40,707 nucleotides of DNA from Betaproteobacteria bacterium (GTDB lineage Bacteria; Pseudomonadota; Gammaproteobacteria; Burkholderiales; UBA6910), in NCBI GenBank assembly GCA_016183615.1, contig JACPEG010000018.1, positions 1 through 40,707 of the forward strand, read 5' to 3'. Made by a program: the position numbers and the translations under genes. The notes under the pieces are model-generated. The model did not search any database, had not been told where the DNA came from, and saw only the letters and a list, made by a program, of their open reading frames with translations. Below are positions 10,014 through 20,509 of the stretch, in pieces; the first letter of the stretch is position 1; each line of letters opens with the position of its first letter.

Positions 10014-11372
10014 CTAGAGCTTCCGGCGCCGCCACCAGAGGGCGGCGGCCGTCGCCAGGAATGCCAGCGGCAGGCCGATCAGGAACGTGGCAGTGATGGT
10101 GAGCGCGGAGCCGGTGGTGAGGTCCAGGCTCGGATCCTTGGGACCCCGCGGCTGCACCGCGATCAGGCTGTCGTCGCCGGCGAGCCAGTTCATGATGTTG
10201 ATACCGAGGTCCATGTTGCCGCCGTTGCCGACAAAGGTATTGGCCAGGAAATAGCCGTTGCCTACCACCACCACGCGCTGTTCCCGGTCGTTGACGCTGC
10301 GGGTGAGGGCCACCGCGATGGGCACGGGTCCCGGCGTGTCCCGGTTCTTGTCGAACTTCATGCTGCGATCGAGCTCGCCGGTTTCCACCCAGCCCTGCTG
10401 GGCGGCTTCCACCAGGTTCGCCACGCGCCAGCCCTGATCGTCGCCTGCACCGATCGAACGCGAAAACGGGAACACCGTGATGAGGTTGAAATTCTGGGTG
10501 ACGGGATGGCGCCCGTAGCTGGAGGCCAGGGCCCAGGTCGGCAGCGCGTTCAGCCGCTGGGCCGAGGGGTCCACCACCACGCCGGGGGTCAGCGTGAGCC
10601 CCAGCAGCTGGGCCAGCGGCGCCAGGCCATGCAGCGGCTCCTGGTCGATGAGCCAGAACAGGTTGCCCCCGCGATTCACATAGGCGACGAGCCGGTCGAG
10701 CTCCCCTGGGAGCAGATCCACCTGGGGGTTCGAGATCACCAGCACCGCTGCGTTGGCGGGCACCTCCGGGGCCACCGTCAGGTTGAGGCGGTTGATCCCG
10801 AAGCCCTTGAGCAGGAGCTGCTTGCCGAACTCGCCCAGGTCGTGATTGGCGATGCCGTCGAGCCGCCGCTCCCCGTGGCCGTCCAGGTACATCACCAGCA
10901 GCTCGCGCCGCCGCACCAGCCGCATCAGCAGGTTGGTGATATCCCGTTCGTTGATGTTACCGGGCAGAAGACGTTCCCTGCGCTTGTCGTATTCCACAGT
11001 CAGCTCGCCGTCGGCCTTGATGCCCGCCTGCTCCGCGAGCTTGGGATTTTCCGCCGGGTCCACGAAGGTGAGCGAAATATCGGGTCTGGCGCGCTGGTAG
11101 GCGCCGACGAGCTCGGCGATCTCCTTGCGCATCTCACGGGCCCGCGGCTGCTGGGCGTGCGAATAGACCGTGACCCTGACCGCGCCCTTGAGTTGCTTGA
11201 GCACCTCCAGGCTGGCAGCGGTGAGGCTGTTGCGGTGGCTGGCGGTGACGTCCCACTGGGTGCGGTATTCCCGCGCGAAGTAGCCGGCCAAGCCGATCAG
11301 GGCCAGGAACAGCGCAACGAACAACGCGTTCTGGGCCAGGAGCTGGATGCGGAACCGGCGCGTGATCTCCAT
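10014..11372 (-). CDS. GldG-like ABC transporter auxiliary protein
   Basis: 452 residues. One membrane helix near the N terminus (about 14-31), a large periplasmic region of the ABC-auxiliary/GldG type (VRVTVYSHAQQPRAREMRKE, then LLPGNINERDITNLLMR, and LVAYVNRGGNLFWLIDQEP in the second half) and a C-terminal helix (about 425-445) followed by WRRRKL. In gliding Bacteroidetes the relatives work with GldA and GldF; in proteobacteria they are found in uncharacterised export systems. It begins two bases after the permease stop, so coupling is likely. Confidence 0.85.
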   Translation of the reverse strand: MEITRRFRIQLLAQNALFVALFLALIGLAGYFAREYRTQWDVTASHRNSLTAASLEVLKQLKGAVRVTVYSHAQQPRAREMRKEIAELVGAYQRARPDISLTFVDPAENPKLAEQAGIKADGELTVEYDKRRERLLPGNINERDITNLLMRLVRRRELLVMYLDGHGERRLDGIANHDLGEFGKQLLLKGFGINRLNLTVAPEVPANAAVLVISNPQVDLLPGELDRLVAYVNRGGNLFWLIDQEPLHGLAPLAQLLGLTLTPGVVVDPSAQRLNALPTWALASSYGRHPVTQNFNLITVFPFSRSIGAGDDQGWRVANLVEAAQQGWVETGELDRSMKFDKNRDTPGPVPIAVALTRSVNDREQRVVVVGNGYFLANTFVGNGGNMDLGINIMNWLAGDDSLIAVQPRGPKDPSLDLTTGSALTITATFLIGLPLAFLATAAALWWRRRKL

Positions 11373-11374
11373 GA

Positions 11375-12118
11375 CTAGCCGCGCAGCCGGTCACCGTCCA
11401 GGCGCCGGATCGCCAATACCAGAAAGGTGACGATGAAGAGCAGGAAGTAGGTCACGTCGAAGGTATCGATGAGGCCCGCGTTCAGGTTCTCGAAATGCTT
11501 GAGGATGGACAGGGCGATCAGCGGGCTGTCGGGATCCGAGGCCGTGAGGTGCAGGATCCACAGCCCCAGCAGGGCGCCCAGTGCGCCGATGCCGGCGAGG
11601 ATCGCATGCTGGGTGAGGCACGAGAGAAAAAGCCCCAGCGCGGCGTAGCAGCCGGCGAGCAGCGTGAGCCCCAGCAGGTTGGCCAGGATCAGGTTGAGAT
11701 CGAGGGAGGCCCCGGCGTAGAGCGACAGCGCCATGGCGAGGATCAGTCCGATCACCAGCAACAGGAATGCCATCAACCCGAGGAATTTCCCGAGCACGAT
11801 CTCGGTCATCGACACCGGCGCCGAGATGAGAAAGGTGAGGGTCTGGTTGCGCCGCTCGTCGGCCATGAGCCGCATGGTGAAGAAAGGCGTGGCCATCAGC
11901 AGCACGGTGGCCGCCGAGCTGAACAGGTAGGCGCCGATCGCTTCGGTCACCCCCGGTGCGTTGGCGTAGAGCGCGAGCTGGGACTGGGCGCGCAGGAAAT
12001 CGTCCACCCGCAGCAGGAACATCCGGGCGAGGATGAGCTGCAGGATCGCGAGCACGATCCAGGCGGATGGCGAGCCGTAGAGGGATTTTGCTTCTTTGGA
12101 GGCGATCGTGAAAATCAT
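11375..12118 (-). CDS. ABC-2 type permease (GldF-like)
   Basis: 247 residues with six predicted membrane helices (roughly 18-35, 58-80, 107-130, 140-165, 172-190 and 220-238). The start MIFTIASKEAKSLYGSPSAW and the MRLMADERRNQTL segment are typical of ABC-2 permeases next to GldG-like proteins. It should form the channel for the ATPase encoded upstream. The gap to that gene is occupied by an inverted repeat, but all four ABC genes point the same way. Confidence 0.88.
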   Translation of the reverse strand: MIFTIASKEAKSLYGSPSAWIVLAILQLILARMFLLRVDDFLRAQSQLALYANAPGVTEAIGAYLFSSAATVLLMATPFFTMRLMADERRNQTLTFLISAPVSMTEIVLGKFLGLMAFLLLVIGLILAMALSLYAGASLDLNLILANLLGLTLLAGCYAALGLFLSCLTQHAILAGIGALGALLGLWILHLTASDPDSPLIALSILKHFENLNAGLIDTFDVTYFLLFIVTFLVLAIRRLDGDRLRG

Positions 12119-12126
12119 TGAGAACC

Positions 12127-12178
12127 CGTAAACGGTGAACAGTGAACAGCAAACGGTGAGGTCACGGGGTGTCTCCGT

Positions 12179-12204
<26 letters not shown>
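12127..12204. repeat. Dispersed inverted repeat, family B (copy 1)
   Basis: Left part GTAAACGGTGAACAGTGAAC, right part CTCCGTTTACCGTTCCCTGT; arms are imperfect reverse complements built from seven-base units such as AACGGTG and AACAGTG. It fills the gap between permease and ATPase genes and extends into the 3' end of the ATPase gene. The second copy is at 26540-26649. Confidence 0.8.
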
Positions 12205-13141
<937 letters not shown>

Positions 13142-13181
13142 GGAAAACGCGCGGAATCTTCGTCTCTTGTGGCGAGCGCCA

Positions 13182-13210
13182 AATATACCTAATATGGCGG
13201 TTCTATTGAA
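13182..13210 (-). promoter_or_regulatory. Candidate sigma-70 promoter of the ABC operon
   Basis: On the minus strand TATATT (13182-13187) lies 17 bases after TTCAAT (13205-13210), with a start point predicted near 13175 and the ATPase ATG at 13141. The -10 matches five of six positions; the -35 is weak. Confidence 0.45.
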
Positions 13211-13222
13211 GCCGTAACCCGG

Positions 13223-13300
13223 GGCAGTTGGAACCGCCAGGCTGTCGGCGTCTTCGGCATGGTCAAGATCTCTCGGGGGAGCTTGGCGGCTCAACTGCCC
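13223..13300. repeat. Imperfect inverted repeat in the divergent gap
   Basis: GGCAGTTGGAACCGCCAGGCT (13223-13243, 21 bases, shown here only by its ends GGCAGTTGG and CCAGGCT) pairs with the stretch at 13280-13300 that reads AGCTTGGCGGCTCAACTGCC with three differences. It lies between the divergent ABC ATPase and TPR genes. Confidence 0.6.
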
Positions 13301-13370
13301 GTCCGAGGTGAACCAACCGGCGTCCGGCTTCTCTAATCTACGCTTGTTCCCACACTTCCAGGCTTCCCTC

Positions 13371-15119
13371 ATGTCGCTCTCCCCAGTCCTGAGTCTTGCG
13401 CTGCTGTTGCTGCTGGCGGCCTGCGCCCAGCAGCCGGTCAAGGAACAGGCGGCATCCGCGCCTGCAGCCAAGGCCGCGGAGAAAAAAGCCGAGCCCAAGG
13501 GGCCGCCGCTCCCGAATCGGGAGCTCACCGAGGAGTTGCTGTTCCAATATCTGCTTGCCGAGGTGGCGGCCCAGCGCGGCAGCCTGCCGATCGCAGCCGG
13601 CACCTACCTGGAGCTGGCGAAAAATACCCGGGATCCGCGCATCGCCCAGCGCGCCACCGAGCTTGCGCTGCAGTCGCGGCTGCTCACCACCGCGCTGGAG
13701 ACAGCCGGCCTGTGGCTTGAGCTCGATCCCGCGTCGGTGAGGGCGCGGCAGACCCTGGCGGCACTGCTGGTCAACACCAACAAGCTCGACGAGGCAAGAC
13801 CGCATCTGGAGAAGCTCCTCGCCGCCGAGCAGGAAAACGTCGGCCAGGGGTTCCTGCAACTCAATGGCCTGCTGGCCCGCCACAACGACAAGGCGGCGGT
13901 GCTGAAGCTGGTGCGGGAGCTGGCAAAGCCCTTTCCCAGACTTGCCGAAGCCCACGTCGCCATGGCGCAGGCCGCGTGGTATGCGGGAGACCTGGACGCG
14001 GCCATCGCCGACGTGAAGGAAGCTCGGGCCTTGCGGCCCGACTGGGAAATGGCCGTGTTGTTCCAGGTCCAGATCCTGCAGCGCAAGGGATTGAACGCCC
14101 AGGGCCTGGAAGAGTTGCGCGGCTACCTTTCGCGGTACCCGAAGTCGCGGGAGGCTCGGCTCGCCTTTGCCCGGGCCCTGGTGGCGGAGAAGGATTACAC
14201 CCGGGCGCGGGGCGAATTCCAGCAGCTGCTGGCGGATTTTCCGGGCACGCCCGAAGTCATGGTGGCGGTAGGACTGCTTTCGCTGCAGCTCAAGGACTAC
14301 GGGATCGCCGAGACCCAGTTCCGCAAGGTGCTCGAGACCAACTACCGGGACCTGGATACGGTGCGCCTCTACCTCGGACAGGTGTTCGAGGAGCAGAAGC
14401 GTTACGAGGAGGCGGGCGAGTGGTACAAGAGCGTGGTGCGGGGCGAGCAGTTCCTGCAGGCTCAGATCAAGTACGCCGCCATGCTTGCCAGGCAGGGCAG
14501 GCTCGCGGACGGCCGCAGGCACCTGCAGGAGCTCGATGCACAGAATCTCCAGCAGCGCTCGCAGCTTGCCATGGCGGAGGCCCAGTTGCTGCGGGACTCC
14601 GGGAGCTACCAGGAGGCGTTCGACGTGCTGACGCGGGCCCTGGAAAAGCAGCCCAACACCCCGGACCTGCTGTATGACCAGGCCATGGCGGCAGAGAAGC
14701 TGGAGCGCCTCGACCTGCTGGAGTCCAACCTGCGCAAGGTGATCCAGCTCAAGCCCGATCACGCCCACGCCTACAATGCACTCGGCTACACGCTGGCCGA
14801 CCGCAATCAGCGGCTGCAGGAAGCGCGCCAGCTGATCGAGAAGGCGCTGGCACTGGCGCCGGAGGATCCGTTCATCATGGACAGCATGGGCTGGGTGCTG
14901 TATCGCCTGGGCAGTATCAACGAGGGTCTCGATTTTCTGCGCCGCGCGTTCGCCCACCGGCCGGACCCGGAAATCGCCGCGCATCTGGGCGAAGTGCTGT
15001 GGATGAAGGGCGAGCGCGACGAGGCGAAGCGCATCTGGCAGTCCAATCTCAAGGACAACCCCACCAACCAGCTGCTGCTCAACACCATCAAGCGCTTCAC
15101 CGCCGAGGCGGCCCGCTGA
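13371..15119 (+). CDS. Tetratricopeptide-repeat lipoprotein
   Basis: 582 residues. A lipoprotein signal peptide ends in the lipobox LAAC (Cys18), so it should be anchored in the outer membrane facing the periplasm. The rest is a long array of TPR-type helical hairpins (about 60-575), for example AEAHVAMAQAAWYAGDLDAA and HAYNALGYTLADRNQRLQEA. Such proteins regularly precede lolB in betaproteobacteria. I prefer the ATG at 13371, which puts the signal peptide at the front, over the ATG at 13308. Precise role unknown; envelope assembly is an inference from the neighbour. Confidence 0.9.
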   Translation: MSLSPVLSLALLLLLAACAQQPVKEQAASAPAAKAAEKKAEPKGPPLPNRELTEELLFQYLLAEVAAQRGSLPIAAGTYLELAKNTRDPRIAQRATELALQSRLLTTALETAGLWLELDPASVRARQTLAALLVNTNKLDEARPHLEKLLAAEQENVGQGFLQLNGLLARHNDKAAVLKLVRELAKPFPRLAEAHVAMAQAAWYAGDLDAAIADVKEARALRPDWEMAVLFQVQILQRKGLNAQGLEELRGYLSRYPKSREARLAFARALVAEKDYTRARGEFQQLLADFPGTPEVMVAVGLLSLQLKDYGIAETQFRKVLETNYRDLDTVRLYLGQVFEEQKRYEEAGEWYKSVVRGEQFLQAQIKYAAMLARQGRLADGRRHLQELDAQNLQQRSQLAMAEAQLLRDSGSYQEAFDVLTRALEKQPNTPDLLYDQAMAAEKLERLDLLESNLRKVIQLKPDHAHAYNALGYTLADRNQRLQEARQLIEKALALAPEDPFIMDSMGWVLYRLGSINEGLDFLRRAFAHRPDPEIAAHLGEVLWMKGERDEAKRIWQSNLKDNPTNQLLLNTIKRFTAEAAR

Positions 15120-15126
15120 ACCTGTC

Positions 15127-15705
15127 ATGGGCCGCCCGGCTGCGCTGCTTCTCGTTGCGCTGATGCTTGGCGGTTGCGCCGAAGTCCCGGTGCAGACCGC
15201 CGTCTCCACGGTGCCTGCCGATGCGCTTGCCTTCACCCTCTCCGGCAGGATCGCGGTCAAGCACGGCGAGCAGGGTTTCTCGGGCGGCGTGCGCTGGGTG
15301 CACAACGATGCCGAGGACGAGATCTCCCTCAATTCCCCCCTGGGGCAGACCGTGGCCCGCATCACCGGCAGCCGCGGGGGCTACCGGCTCGTCACTTCGG
15401 AAGGCAGGCAGTTCGACGCTCCGGACGCGGAAGCCCTGACCCGCGGCGCCCTCGGCTGGAACCTGCCGGTGCGCGGGCTCATTCACTGGGTTCGCGCGAA
15501 GAATGACCCCGCGCGCGACGCCATCATCGACATTGATGGAGAGGGCCGGGTGGAACGGGTGCGTCAGGACGGCTGGGACATCGTCTATGCCCGCTATCGC
15601 GTCACCGATGCCGGGCGAGTCCCCGGGCTGGTCACCCTGCGGCGCGAAGATCTCGAAATCAGGCTCGCGATCGACGAATGGCAGTCAGGCCCGGGGAGCC
15701 AATGA
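15127..15705 (+). CDS. lolB: Outer-membrane lipoprotein receptor LolB
   Basis: Accepts lipoproteins from LolA and inserts them in the outer membrane. 192 residues with lipobox LGGC (Cys17). The conserved start of the barrel ALAFTLSGRIAVKHGEQGFSG (34-54, given by its ends) and the SLNSPLGQTVARIT segment are typical of LolB. The stop overlaps the ispE start as ATGA, the usual lolB-ispE arrangement. Confidence 0.93.
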   Translation: MGRPAALLLVALMLGGCAEVPVQTAVSTVPADALAFTLSGRIAVKHGEQGFSGGVRWVHNDAEDEISLNSPLGQTVARITGSRGGYRLVTSEGRQFDAPDAEALTRGALGWNLPVRGLIHWVRAKNDPARDAIIDIDGEGRVERVRQDGWDIVYARYRVTDAGRVPGLVTLRREDLEIRLAIDEWQSGPGSQ

Positions 15706-16544
15706 CGTCATTTTCCGAAAGTTACCCGGCCCCCGCCAAGCTCAACCTGTTCCTGCACGTGGTGGGGCGGCGGGCCGACGGCTATCACCTGCTGCAGACC
15801 GTGTTCCACTTCATCGATTACGGCGACGGTCTCGCCTTCCGGCTGCGGCACGACGGGACCGTTGCCCTGGAGCGGCCGCTTCCCGGAGTCCCCGACGAAC
15901 GGAACCTGTGCCTGCGCGCGGCGCGGCTGCTGCAGGCGGAGGCCGGCTGCCGGCTGGGGGCGGACATCCGGCTTGAGAAGCGCCTCCCGTTGGGCGGTGG
16001 GCTGGGCGGGGGAAGCTCGGACGCGGCGACCACGCTGCTGGCCTTGAATCGGTTGTGGGAAATCGGGTTTGGGCGAGAGCGGCTGAAGGAACTGGCGTTG
16101 CGTCTCGGGGCCGATGTACCGGTATTTGTCTATGGGGAGAACGCCTTGGCCGAGGGGATCGGCGAGCAGCTCCAGCCCGTGGGGCTGCCGCCGGCCTGGT
16201 ACCTGGTCCTCGTGCCCCCGGTGGAGGTTTCGACCGCCGGGATTTTCTCCGATCCGCAATTGACACGGGACACGAAACCAATCAAAATATTCGACTTTTC
16301 AGTAGGGTACGGCCGGAACGACCTGGAGGCCGTAGTCTGCCGCAAATACCCGGCGGTCGCCGAGCATCTGACCTGGTTGAGGCAATTCGGCGCGGCCGCC
16401 ATGACCGGCTCCGGCGCCTGCGTGTTCGCATCCTTCGCGACCGAAGGCGAGGCGCGGCGGGTGTGGGACCGGCTGCCTTCGGCCATGCACGGGTTTGTGG
16501 CCCGCGGGCTGGAACGGCACCCGCTGCGGGACTTGGCCCCGTAA
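15702..16544 (+). CDS. ispE: 4-diphosphocytidyl-2-C-methyl-D-erythritol kinase IspE
   Basis: Fourth enzyme of the MEP isoprenoid pathway, a GHMP kinase. 280 residues from the ATG at 15702. APAKLNLFLHVVGRRADGYH is the family N terminus; the ATP-binding loop is PLGGGLGGGSSDAA; the C-terminal GHMP motif is TGSGACVFA. GGGGAG precedes the start with good spacing, and the ATGA overlap with lolB supports it over the in-frame start at 15678. Confidence 0.96.
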   Translation: MTSFSESYPAPAKLNLFLHVVGRRADGYHLLQTVFHFIDYGDGLAFRLRHDGTVALERPLPGVPDERNLCLRAARLLQAEAGCRLGADIRLEKRLPLGGGLGGGSSDAATTLLALNRLWEIGFGRERLKELALRLGADVPVFVYGENALAEGIGEQLQPVGLPPAWYLVLVPPVEVSTAGIFSDPQLTRDTKPIKIFDFSVGYGRNDLEAVVCRKYPAVAEHLTWLRQFGAAAMTGSGACVFASFATEGEARRVWDRLPSAMHGFVARGLERHPLRDLAP

Positions 16545-16552
16545 CGAATTCT

Positions 16553-16629
16553 TGGGGAGTCGCCAAGCTGGTTAAGGCACCGGATTTTGATTCCGGCATA
16601 CGTGGGTTCGAATCCTACCTCCCCAGCCA
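16553..16629 (+). tRNA. tRNA-Gln (anticodon TTG)
   Basis: 77 bases including an encoded CCA. The acceptor stem TGGGGAG pairs with CTCCCCA, followed by discriminator G. The anticodon stem CCGGA/TCCGG holds the loop TTTTGAT with anticodon TTG at 16587-16589; the T arm contains GTTCGAATC. A tRNA-Gln between ispE and prs is a common arrangement in beta- and gammaproteobacteria. Confidence 0.97.
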
Positions 16630-16721
16630 ATTGACGGACTGGCGCCGCGGGACGCGCGGGGCCAGGGGAGTCAGCCGCGCGAGCGGCTGGTTCTTTTTTA
16701 GGCGCAGCGAAGGCACAGACC

Positions 16722-17672
16722 ATGGCCTATGACAGCCTGATGGTGTTTACCGGCAATGACAACCCCAGGCTTGCCGAGGATGTGGTCAAGCACCTGAACA
16801 TCCATCTCGGGCGTGCCACCGTGGGGCGCTTCTCCGACGGCGAGGTCATGGTGGAGATCCTGGAGAACGTACGCGGCAAGGACGTGTTCGTGCTCCAGTC
16901 CACCTGCCCGCCGGCCAACGACAACCTGATGGAAGTGCTGGTGATGGTGGACGCCCTGAAGCGGGCCTCGGCGGGGCGGGTGACGACGGCGATTCCGTAT
17001 CTCGGTTACGCGCGCCAAGACCGGCGTCCGCGCTCGGCACGGGTGCCGATCACTTCGAAGGTGGTGGCGAACATGCTCACCAGCGTGGGCGTCGACCGGG
17101 TGCTCACCATGGATCTGCACTCGGACCAGATCCAGGGGTTTTTCGACATCCCGGTGGACAACGTCTACTCGACGCCGATCCTGCTTGGGGACTTGTGGAA
17201 GCACGGACACGACAACCTGGTGGTGGTGTCCCCGGACGTGGGCGGAGTCGTGCGGGCGCGGGCGGTGGCGAAGCGCCTCGAGTCGGACCTGGCGATCATC
17301 GACAAGCGCCGGCCCAAACCCAACGTCGCCGCGGTGATGAACATCATCGGCGAAGTGGAAGGCCGCACCTGCGTCATCATGGACGACATGGTGGACACCG
17401 CCAACACCCTGTGCGAGGCCGCGAAGGCCCTCAAGGAGCAGGGCGCGGCGCGGGTGCTGGCCTACTGTACCCACCCGGTGCTGTCGGGGAAAGCGGTGGA
17501 GCGCATCGAGAGCTCGGTGCTCGACGAGCTGGTGGTGACCGACACCATCCCGCTGCGGGAGGACGCGAAGAAATGCAAGCGCATCCGGCAGGTCACCATC
17601 GCCGGGCTGCTGGCCGAGACCATGCTGCGGATCAGCAAGGAAGACTCGGTGAGTTCGTTGTTTATGGAGTAG
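16722..17672 (+). CDS. prs: Ribose-phosphate pyrophosphokinase (PRPP synthetase)
   Basis: Makes PRPP from ribose 5-phosphate and ATP for nucleotide, histidine, tryptophan and NAD synthesis. 316 residues, usual length. The flexible ATP loop region [18 protein letters not shown], the histidine pair in [17 protein letters not shown] and the PRPP-binding loop [13 protein letters not shown] are all present. It follows tRNA-Gln by 92 bases. Confidence 0.97.
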   Translation: MAYDSLMVFTGNDNPRLAEDVVKHLNIHLGRATVGRFSDGEVMVEILENVRGKDVFVLQSTCPPANDNLMEVLVMVDALKRASAGRVTTAIPYLGYARQDRRPRSARVPITSKVVANMLTSVGVDRVLTMDLHSDQIQGFFDIPVDNVYSTPILLGDLWKHGHDNLVVVSPDVGGVVRARAVAKRLESDLAIIDKRRPKPNVAAVMNIIGEVEGRTCVIMDDMVDTANTLCEAAKALKEQGAARVLAYCTHPVLSGKAVERIESSVLDELVVTDTIPLREDAKKCKRIRQVTIAGLLAETMLRISKEDSVSSLFME

Positions 17673-17756
17673 TGGAGAGTCGAGAGTGGAGAGCCGGGAG
17701 TAAAGAGGAGTTGGTTTTTTTGTGCTCTCGGCTCACGACTCTCCACTCTCGACTTT
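17671..17756. repeat. Dispersed inverted repeat, family C
   Basis: The left arm contains AGTGGAGAGTCGAGAGTGGA and the right arm ACGACTCTCCACTCTCGACT, imperfect reverse complements around a T-rich centre. It begins at the prs stop codon. Confidence 0.8.
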
Positions 17757-17762
17757 ATTAAC

Positions 17763-17792
17763 CCCGCCGGCTGGTCGCGGCCGGCTTTTTTT
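17763..17792 (+). terminator. Terminator between prs and rplY
   Basis: GCCGGC-TGGTCGCG-GCCGGC followed by seven T. It ends only about 16 bases before the rplY start, so it could also act as an attenuator of rplY. Confidence 0.75.
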
Positions 17793-17806
17793 GATTGGAG
17801 AGCATT

Positions 17807-18517
17807 ATGAAAATTGAACTCAGCGCCAAGGCGCGCGACGGACAGGGCACGGGTGCGAGCCGCCGCCTGCGTCGCACCGGCATGGTTCCGGGCATCCTTT
17901 ATGGCGGGAACCAGCCGGCCCAGGGCATTCAGCTCGATCACAACGATCTGTACCAGCACCTGCGGCAGGAAGCGTTCCACGCGTCGATTCTCACCATGAA
18001 TCTGGACGGGGCGAAGCAGCAGGTGCTGCTGCGTGATGTGCACATGCATCCGTTCCGGGCTCAGGTCATGCACGTGGATTTCCAGCGCGTGGCCAGGGAC
18101 CGGAAGATCCACATGAAAGTGCCGCTGCATTTCAAGAACGCGGAAATCGCGCCGGGGGTGAAGGTGCAGGGCGGCATGGCCCAGCACGTGCTGAACGAGC
18201 TGGATATTGTCTGCCTGCCCGACGACCTGCCCGAATTCATCGAGGTGGATCTGGCGAACCTCAGCGCGGGCCACTCGCTTCACCTGGCCGACCTCACGCT
18301 GCCCAAGGGCGTGGAGGTGGTGGCGGTGCTCAAGCGCGACAATCCGGTAGTTGCCACCATCGTGATCCCGAAGGTCATCACCGAGGAAGAAGAAGCGGCG
18401 CCGGCGGTGGAAGCCTCCGCGGTGCCGACCACCGCCCAGAAGACCGAGGCGGAAAAGGCTGCGGAAGCGGAAAAGAAGGAAGGCGAAAAGCCCGCGAAAA
18501 GCGAGAAGAAGGGCTGA
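17807..18517 (+). CDS. rplY: 50S ribosomal protein L25 (general stress protein Ctc)
   Basis: Binds 5S rRNA in the large subunit. 236 residues, the long Ctc-type form: an N-terminal L25 domain (about 1-93) that includes [21 protein letters not shown], a C-terminal beta domain (about 98-185), and a charged Glu/Lys/Ala tail (about 190-236). The ATG at 17807 has GGAGAG before it; a start four codons earlier is possible but departs from the family. Position between prs and pth is standard. Confidence 0.95.
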   Translation: MKIELSAKARDGQGTGASRRLRRTGMVPGILYGGNQPAQGIQLDHNDLYQHLRQEAFHASILTMNLDGAKQQVLLRDVHMHPFRAQVMHVDFQRVARDRKIHMKVPLHFKNAEIAPGVKVQGGMAQHVLNELDIVCLPDDLPEFIEVDLANLSAGHSLHLADLTLPKGVEVVAVLKRDNPVVATIVIPKVITEEEEAAPAVEASAVPTTAQKTEAEKAAEAEKKEGEKPAKSEKKG

Positions 18518-18536
18518 ACCTCCAGCGACCGCCCCC

Positions 18537-18576
18537 AAGGCCCGCCGGTGCGTTTTCATCGGGCGGGCCTTTTGTT
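18537..18576 (+). terminator. Terminator after rplY
   Basis: Stem GGCCCGCC (18539-18546) with GGCGGGCC (18562-18569), a 15-base loop, then TTTTGTTT. Confidence 0.8.
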
Positions 18577-18613
18577 TGGGGGATTCCCGTCTTAGCTCTG
18601 AGCAGACCAAGGC

Positions 18614-19243
18614 ATGAAACTGATCGTGGGTCTGGGCAATCCGGGCAGGGACTACGCGGCCAGCCGGCATAACGCCGGGTTCTGGTTCGTGGAACGCCTG
18701 GCCGAGACGGCCCATGTGGCGCTCATGCCGGAGACCAAATTCCACGGCCACGCCGGCAAGCTCGCGACGGGTCGCGAAGAACTCTGGCTGCTCCGGCCCA
18801 AGACCTACATGAATGCCAGCGGCCGCTCGGTGGCGGCGCTGGTCCGGTTCTACAAGATTGCTCCCGGCGACATCCTGGTGGCCCACGACGAACTCGACCT
18901 GCAGCCGGGAACGGCCCGCCTCAAGCTGGGCGGCGGGGTGAGCGGCCATAACGGCCTGAAGGACATCGCGGCCCATCTGGGCACCCATGATTTCTGGCGG
19001 CTGCGTATCGGAATCGGCCACCCCGGGGACAGGAACATCGTTGCGGATTACGTGCTGAATGCGCCCCGCAAGGAGGAGCGGGAGCTCATCGACGAGGCCA
19101 TCGGTCGCTGCCTTGAGGTATGGCCGCTGATTGCCCAGAGCAACTGCCAGGCAGCAATGCTCAAACTGCACACCAAGAAGACCGCGCCTGCCGCGCAGGA
19201 CGCAAAGGACGCAGCGGAAAACGGAATCAGGAAAGACGGCTGA
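18614..19243 (+). CDS. pth: Peptidyl-tRNA hydrolase
   Basis: Frees tRNA from peptidyl-tRNA that drops off ribosomes. 209 residues. GLGNPG (6-11), the catalytic histidine in SRHNAGF (about 19-25), and KTYMNASG and [14 protein letters not shown] are intact. The last 20 or so residues ([19 protein letters not shown]) go beyond the family core and are encoded by family A repeat sequence, so the C terminus has probably been extended by repeat insertion. Confidence 0.95.
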   Translation: MKLIVGLGNPGRDYAASRHNAGFWFVERLAETAHVALMPETKFHGHAGKLATGREELWLLRPKTYMNASGRSVAALVRFYKIAPGDILVAHDELDLQPGTARLKLGGGVSGHNGLKDIAAHLGTHDFWRLRIGIGHPGDRNIVADYVLNAPRKEERELIDEAIGRCLEVWPLIAQSNCQAAMLKLHTKKTAPAAQDAKDAAENGIRKDG

Positions 19244-19298
19244 ATTCCCCGGCGTCCTCAATGTTCCCGGCGTTCTCTGCGATGATCGCTTTTTCCAA
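19187..19298. repeat. Degraded family A inverted repeat (copy 3)
   Basis: GCAGGACGCAAAGGACGCAG near the start and GGCGTTCTCTGCG near the end recall the family A units. The left half codes for the end of pth; the right half fills the gap before ychF. Confidence 0.5.
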
Positions 19299-19311
19299 TG
19301 GATAACATTCG

Positions 19312-20403
19312 ATGAGTTTGAAATGCGGCATCGTCGGACTGCCCAATGTGGGCAAGTCCACACTGTTCAACGCGCTGACCAGGGCGGGCATTGCCGCCGA
19401 GAACTATCCGTTTTGCACCATCGATCCCAACGTGGGGGTGGTGGAGCTGCCCGACCCGAGGCTGTACGCCATTGCCGGCCTGGTGAAGCCCCAGAAGGTG
19501 ATCCCCGCCACGGTGGAATTCGTGGATATCGCGGGGCTGGTGGCGGGCGCCTCCAAGGGCGAGGGTCTCGGGAACCAGTTCCTGGCCCATATCCGGGAGA
19601 CCGACGGCATCATCCAGATGGTGCGCTGCTTCGAGAACGAAAACGTGGTGCACGTGGCGGGCCGGGTGGACGCGGTGGCCGATATCGAGATCATCACCAC
19701 CGAGCTCGCGCTCGCCGATCTGGCCACGGTGGAGAAGGCGATCGCCCGGGCCGCGAAGACCGCCAAGGCCGGGGACAAGGAAGCGATCCGGCTCGGTGCC
19801 GTGATGGAGCGGGTCCAGTCGGCACTCAACCGGGGCCAGGTGGTGCGGAGCATGGGGCTCGGCCCCGAGGAACTGGCCCTCATCAAGCCCCTGTGCCTGC
19901 TTACAGCCAAGCCGGCGATCTACGTGGCGAACGTGGACGAGCATGGCTTCACCGGGAATCCGCTGCTCGATCAGGTGCAGGCCCACGCCGCGCTGGACGG
20001 GGCGCCGGTGGTGGCCATCTGCGCCGCGCTGGAGGCGCAGATGGCCGATCTGGCTGACGAGGACAAGAAGGTATTCCTGGCAGACATGGGCCTGGAGGAA
20101 CCGGGGCTGAACCGCCTGATCCGTGCCGCATTCCAGCTCCTGGGGCTGCAGACCTATTTCACCGCCGGACCCAAGGAAGTGCGGGCCTGGACCATCCACA
20201 AGGGCGACACCGCGCCGCAGGCGGCGGGGGTGATCCACACCGATTTCGAGCGGGGCTTCATCCGCGCCGAGGTCGCTTCCTACGACGACTTCATCGCCTG
20301 CAAGGGGGAGCAGGGGGCGCGGGAAGCCGGCAAGCTGCGGCTGGAAGGCAAGGACTACGTCGTCAGGGATGGCGACGTGATGCACTTCCGGTTCAACGTC
20401 TGA
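19312..20403 (+). CDS. ychF: Redox-regulated ribosome-binding ATPase YchF
   Basis: Obg-family P-loop protein that prefers ATP and associates with ribosomes under stress. 363 residues, usual length. G1 GLPNVGKST (8-16), the [20 protein letters not shown] switch region, the noncanonical G4 motif NVDE in place of NKxD, and the C-terminal TGS domain (about 278-361, including [19 protein letters not shown]). pth-ychF is a conserved pair. No good ribosome site is visible because repeat sequence lies directly upstream. Confidence 0.97.
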   Translation: MSLKCGIVGLPNVGKSTLFNALTRAGIAAENYPFCTIDPNVGVVELPDPRLYAIAGLVKPQKVIPATVEFVDIAGLVAGASKGEGLGNQFLAHIRETDGIIQMVRCFENENVVHVAGRVDAVADIEIITTELALADLATVEKAIARAAKTAKAGDKEAIRLGAVMERVQSALNRGQVVRSMGLGPEELALIKPLCLLTAKPAIYVANVDEHGFTGNPLLDQVQAHAALDGAPVVAICAALEAQMADLADEDKKVFLADMGLEEPGLNRLIRAAFQLLGLQTYFTAGPKEVRAWTIHKGDTAPQAAGVIHTDFERGFIRAEVASYDDFIACKGEQGAREAGKLRLEGKDYVVRDGDVMHFRFNV

Positions 20404-20454
20404 GGGTCATGAAGGCGGGTTCGTCATAACCCCATCCGCATCCCGGTATTTGGC

Positions 20455-20471
20455 TATAATTTAAGCGCTTA
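20455..20471 (+). promoter_or_regulatory. Hemerythrin promoter -10 with overlapping palindrome
   Basis: TATAAT (20455-20460) is followed after one base by the perfect ten-base palindrome TAAGCGCTTA (20462-20471), which would cover the start point near 20467. No good -35 is seen. The palindrome is a candidate operator for an unknown regulator. Confidence 0.45.
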
Positions 20472-20509
20472 GGGCCCCCTCCTATAACGACGATTACATC
20501 AGGGACACC

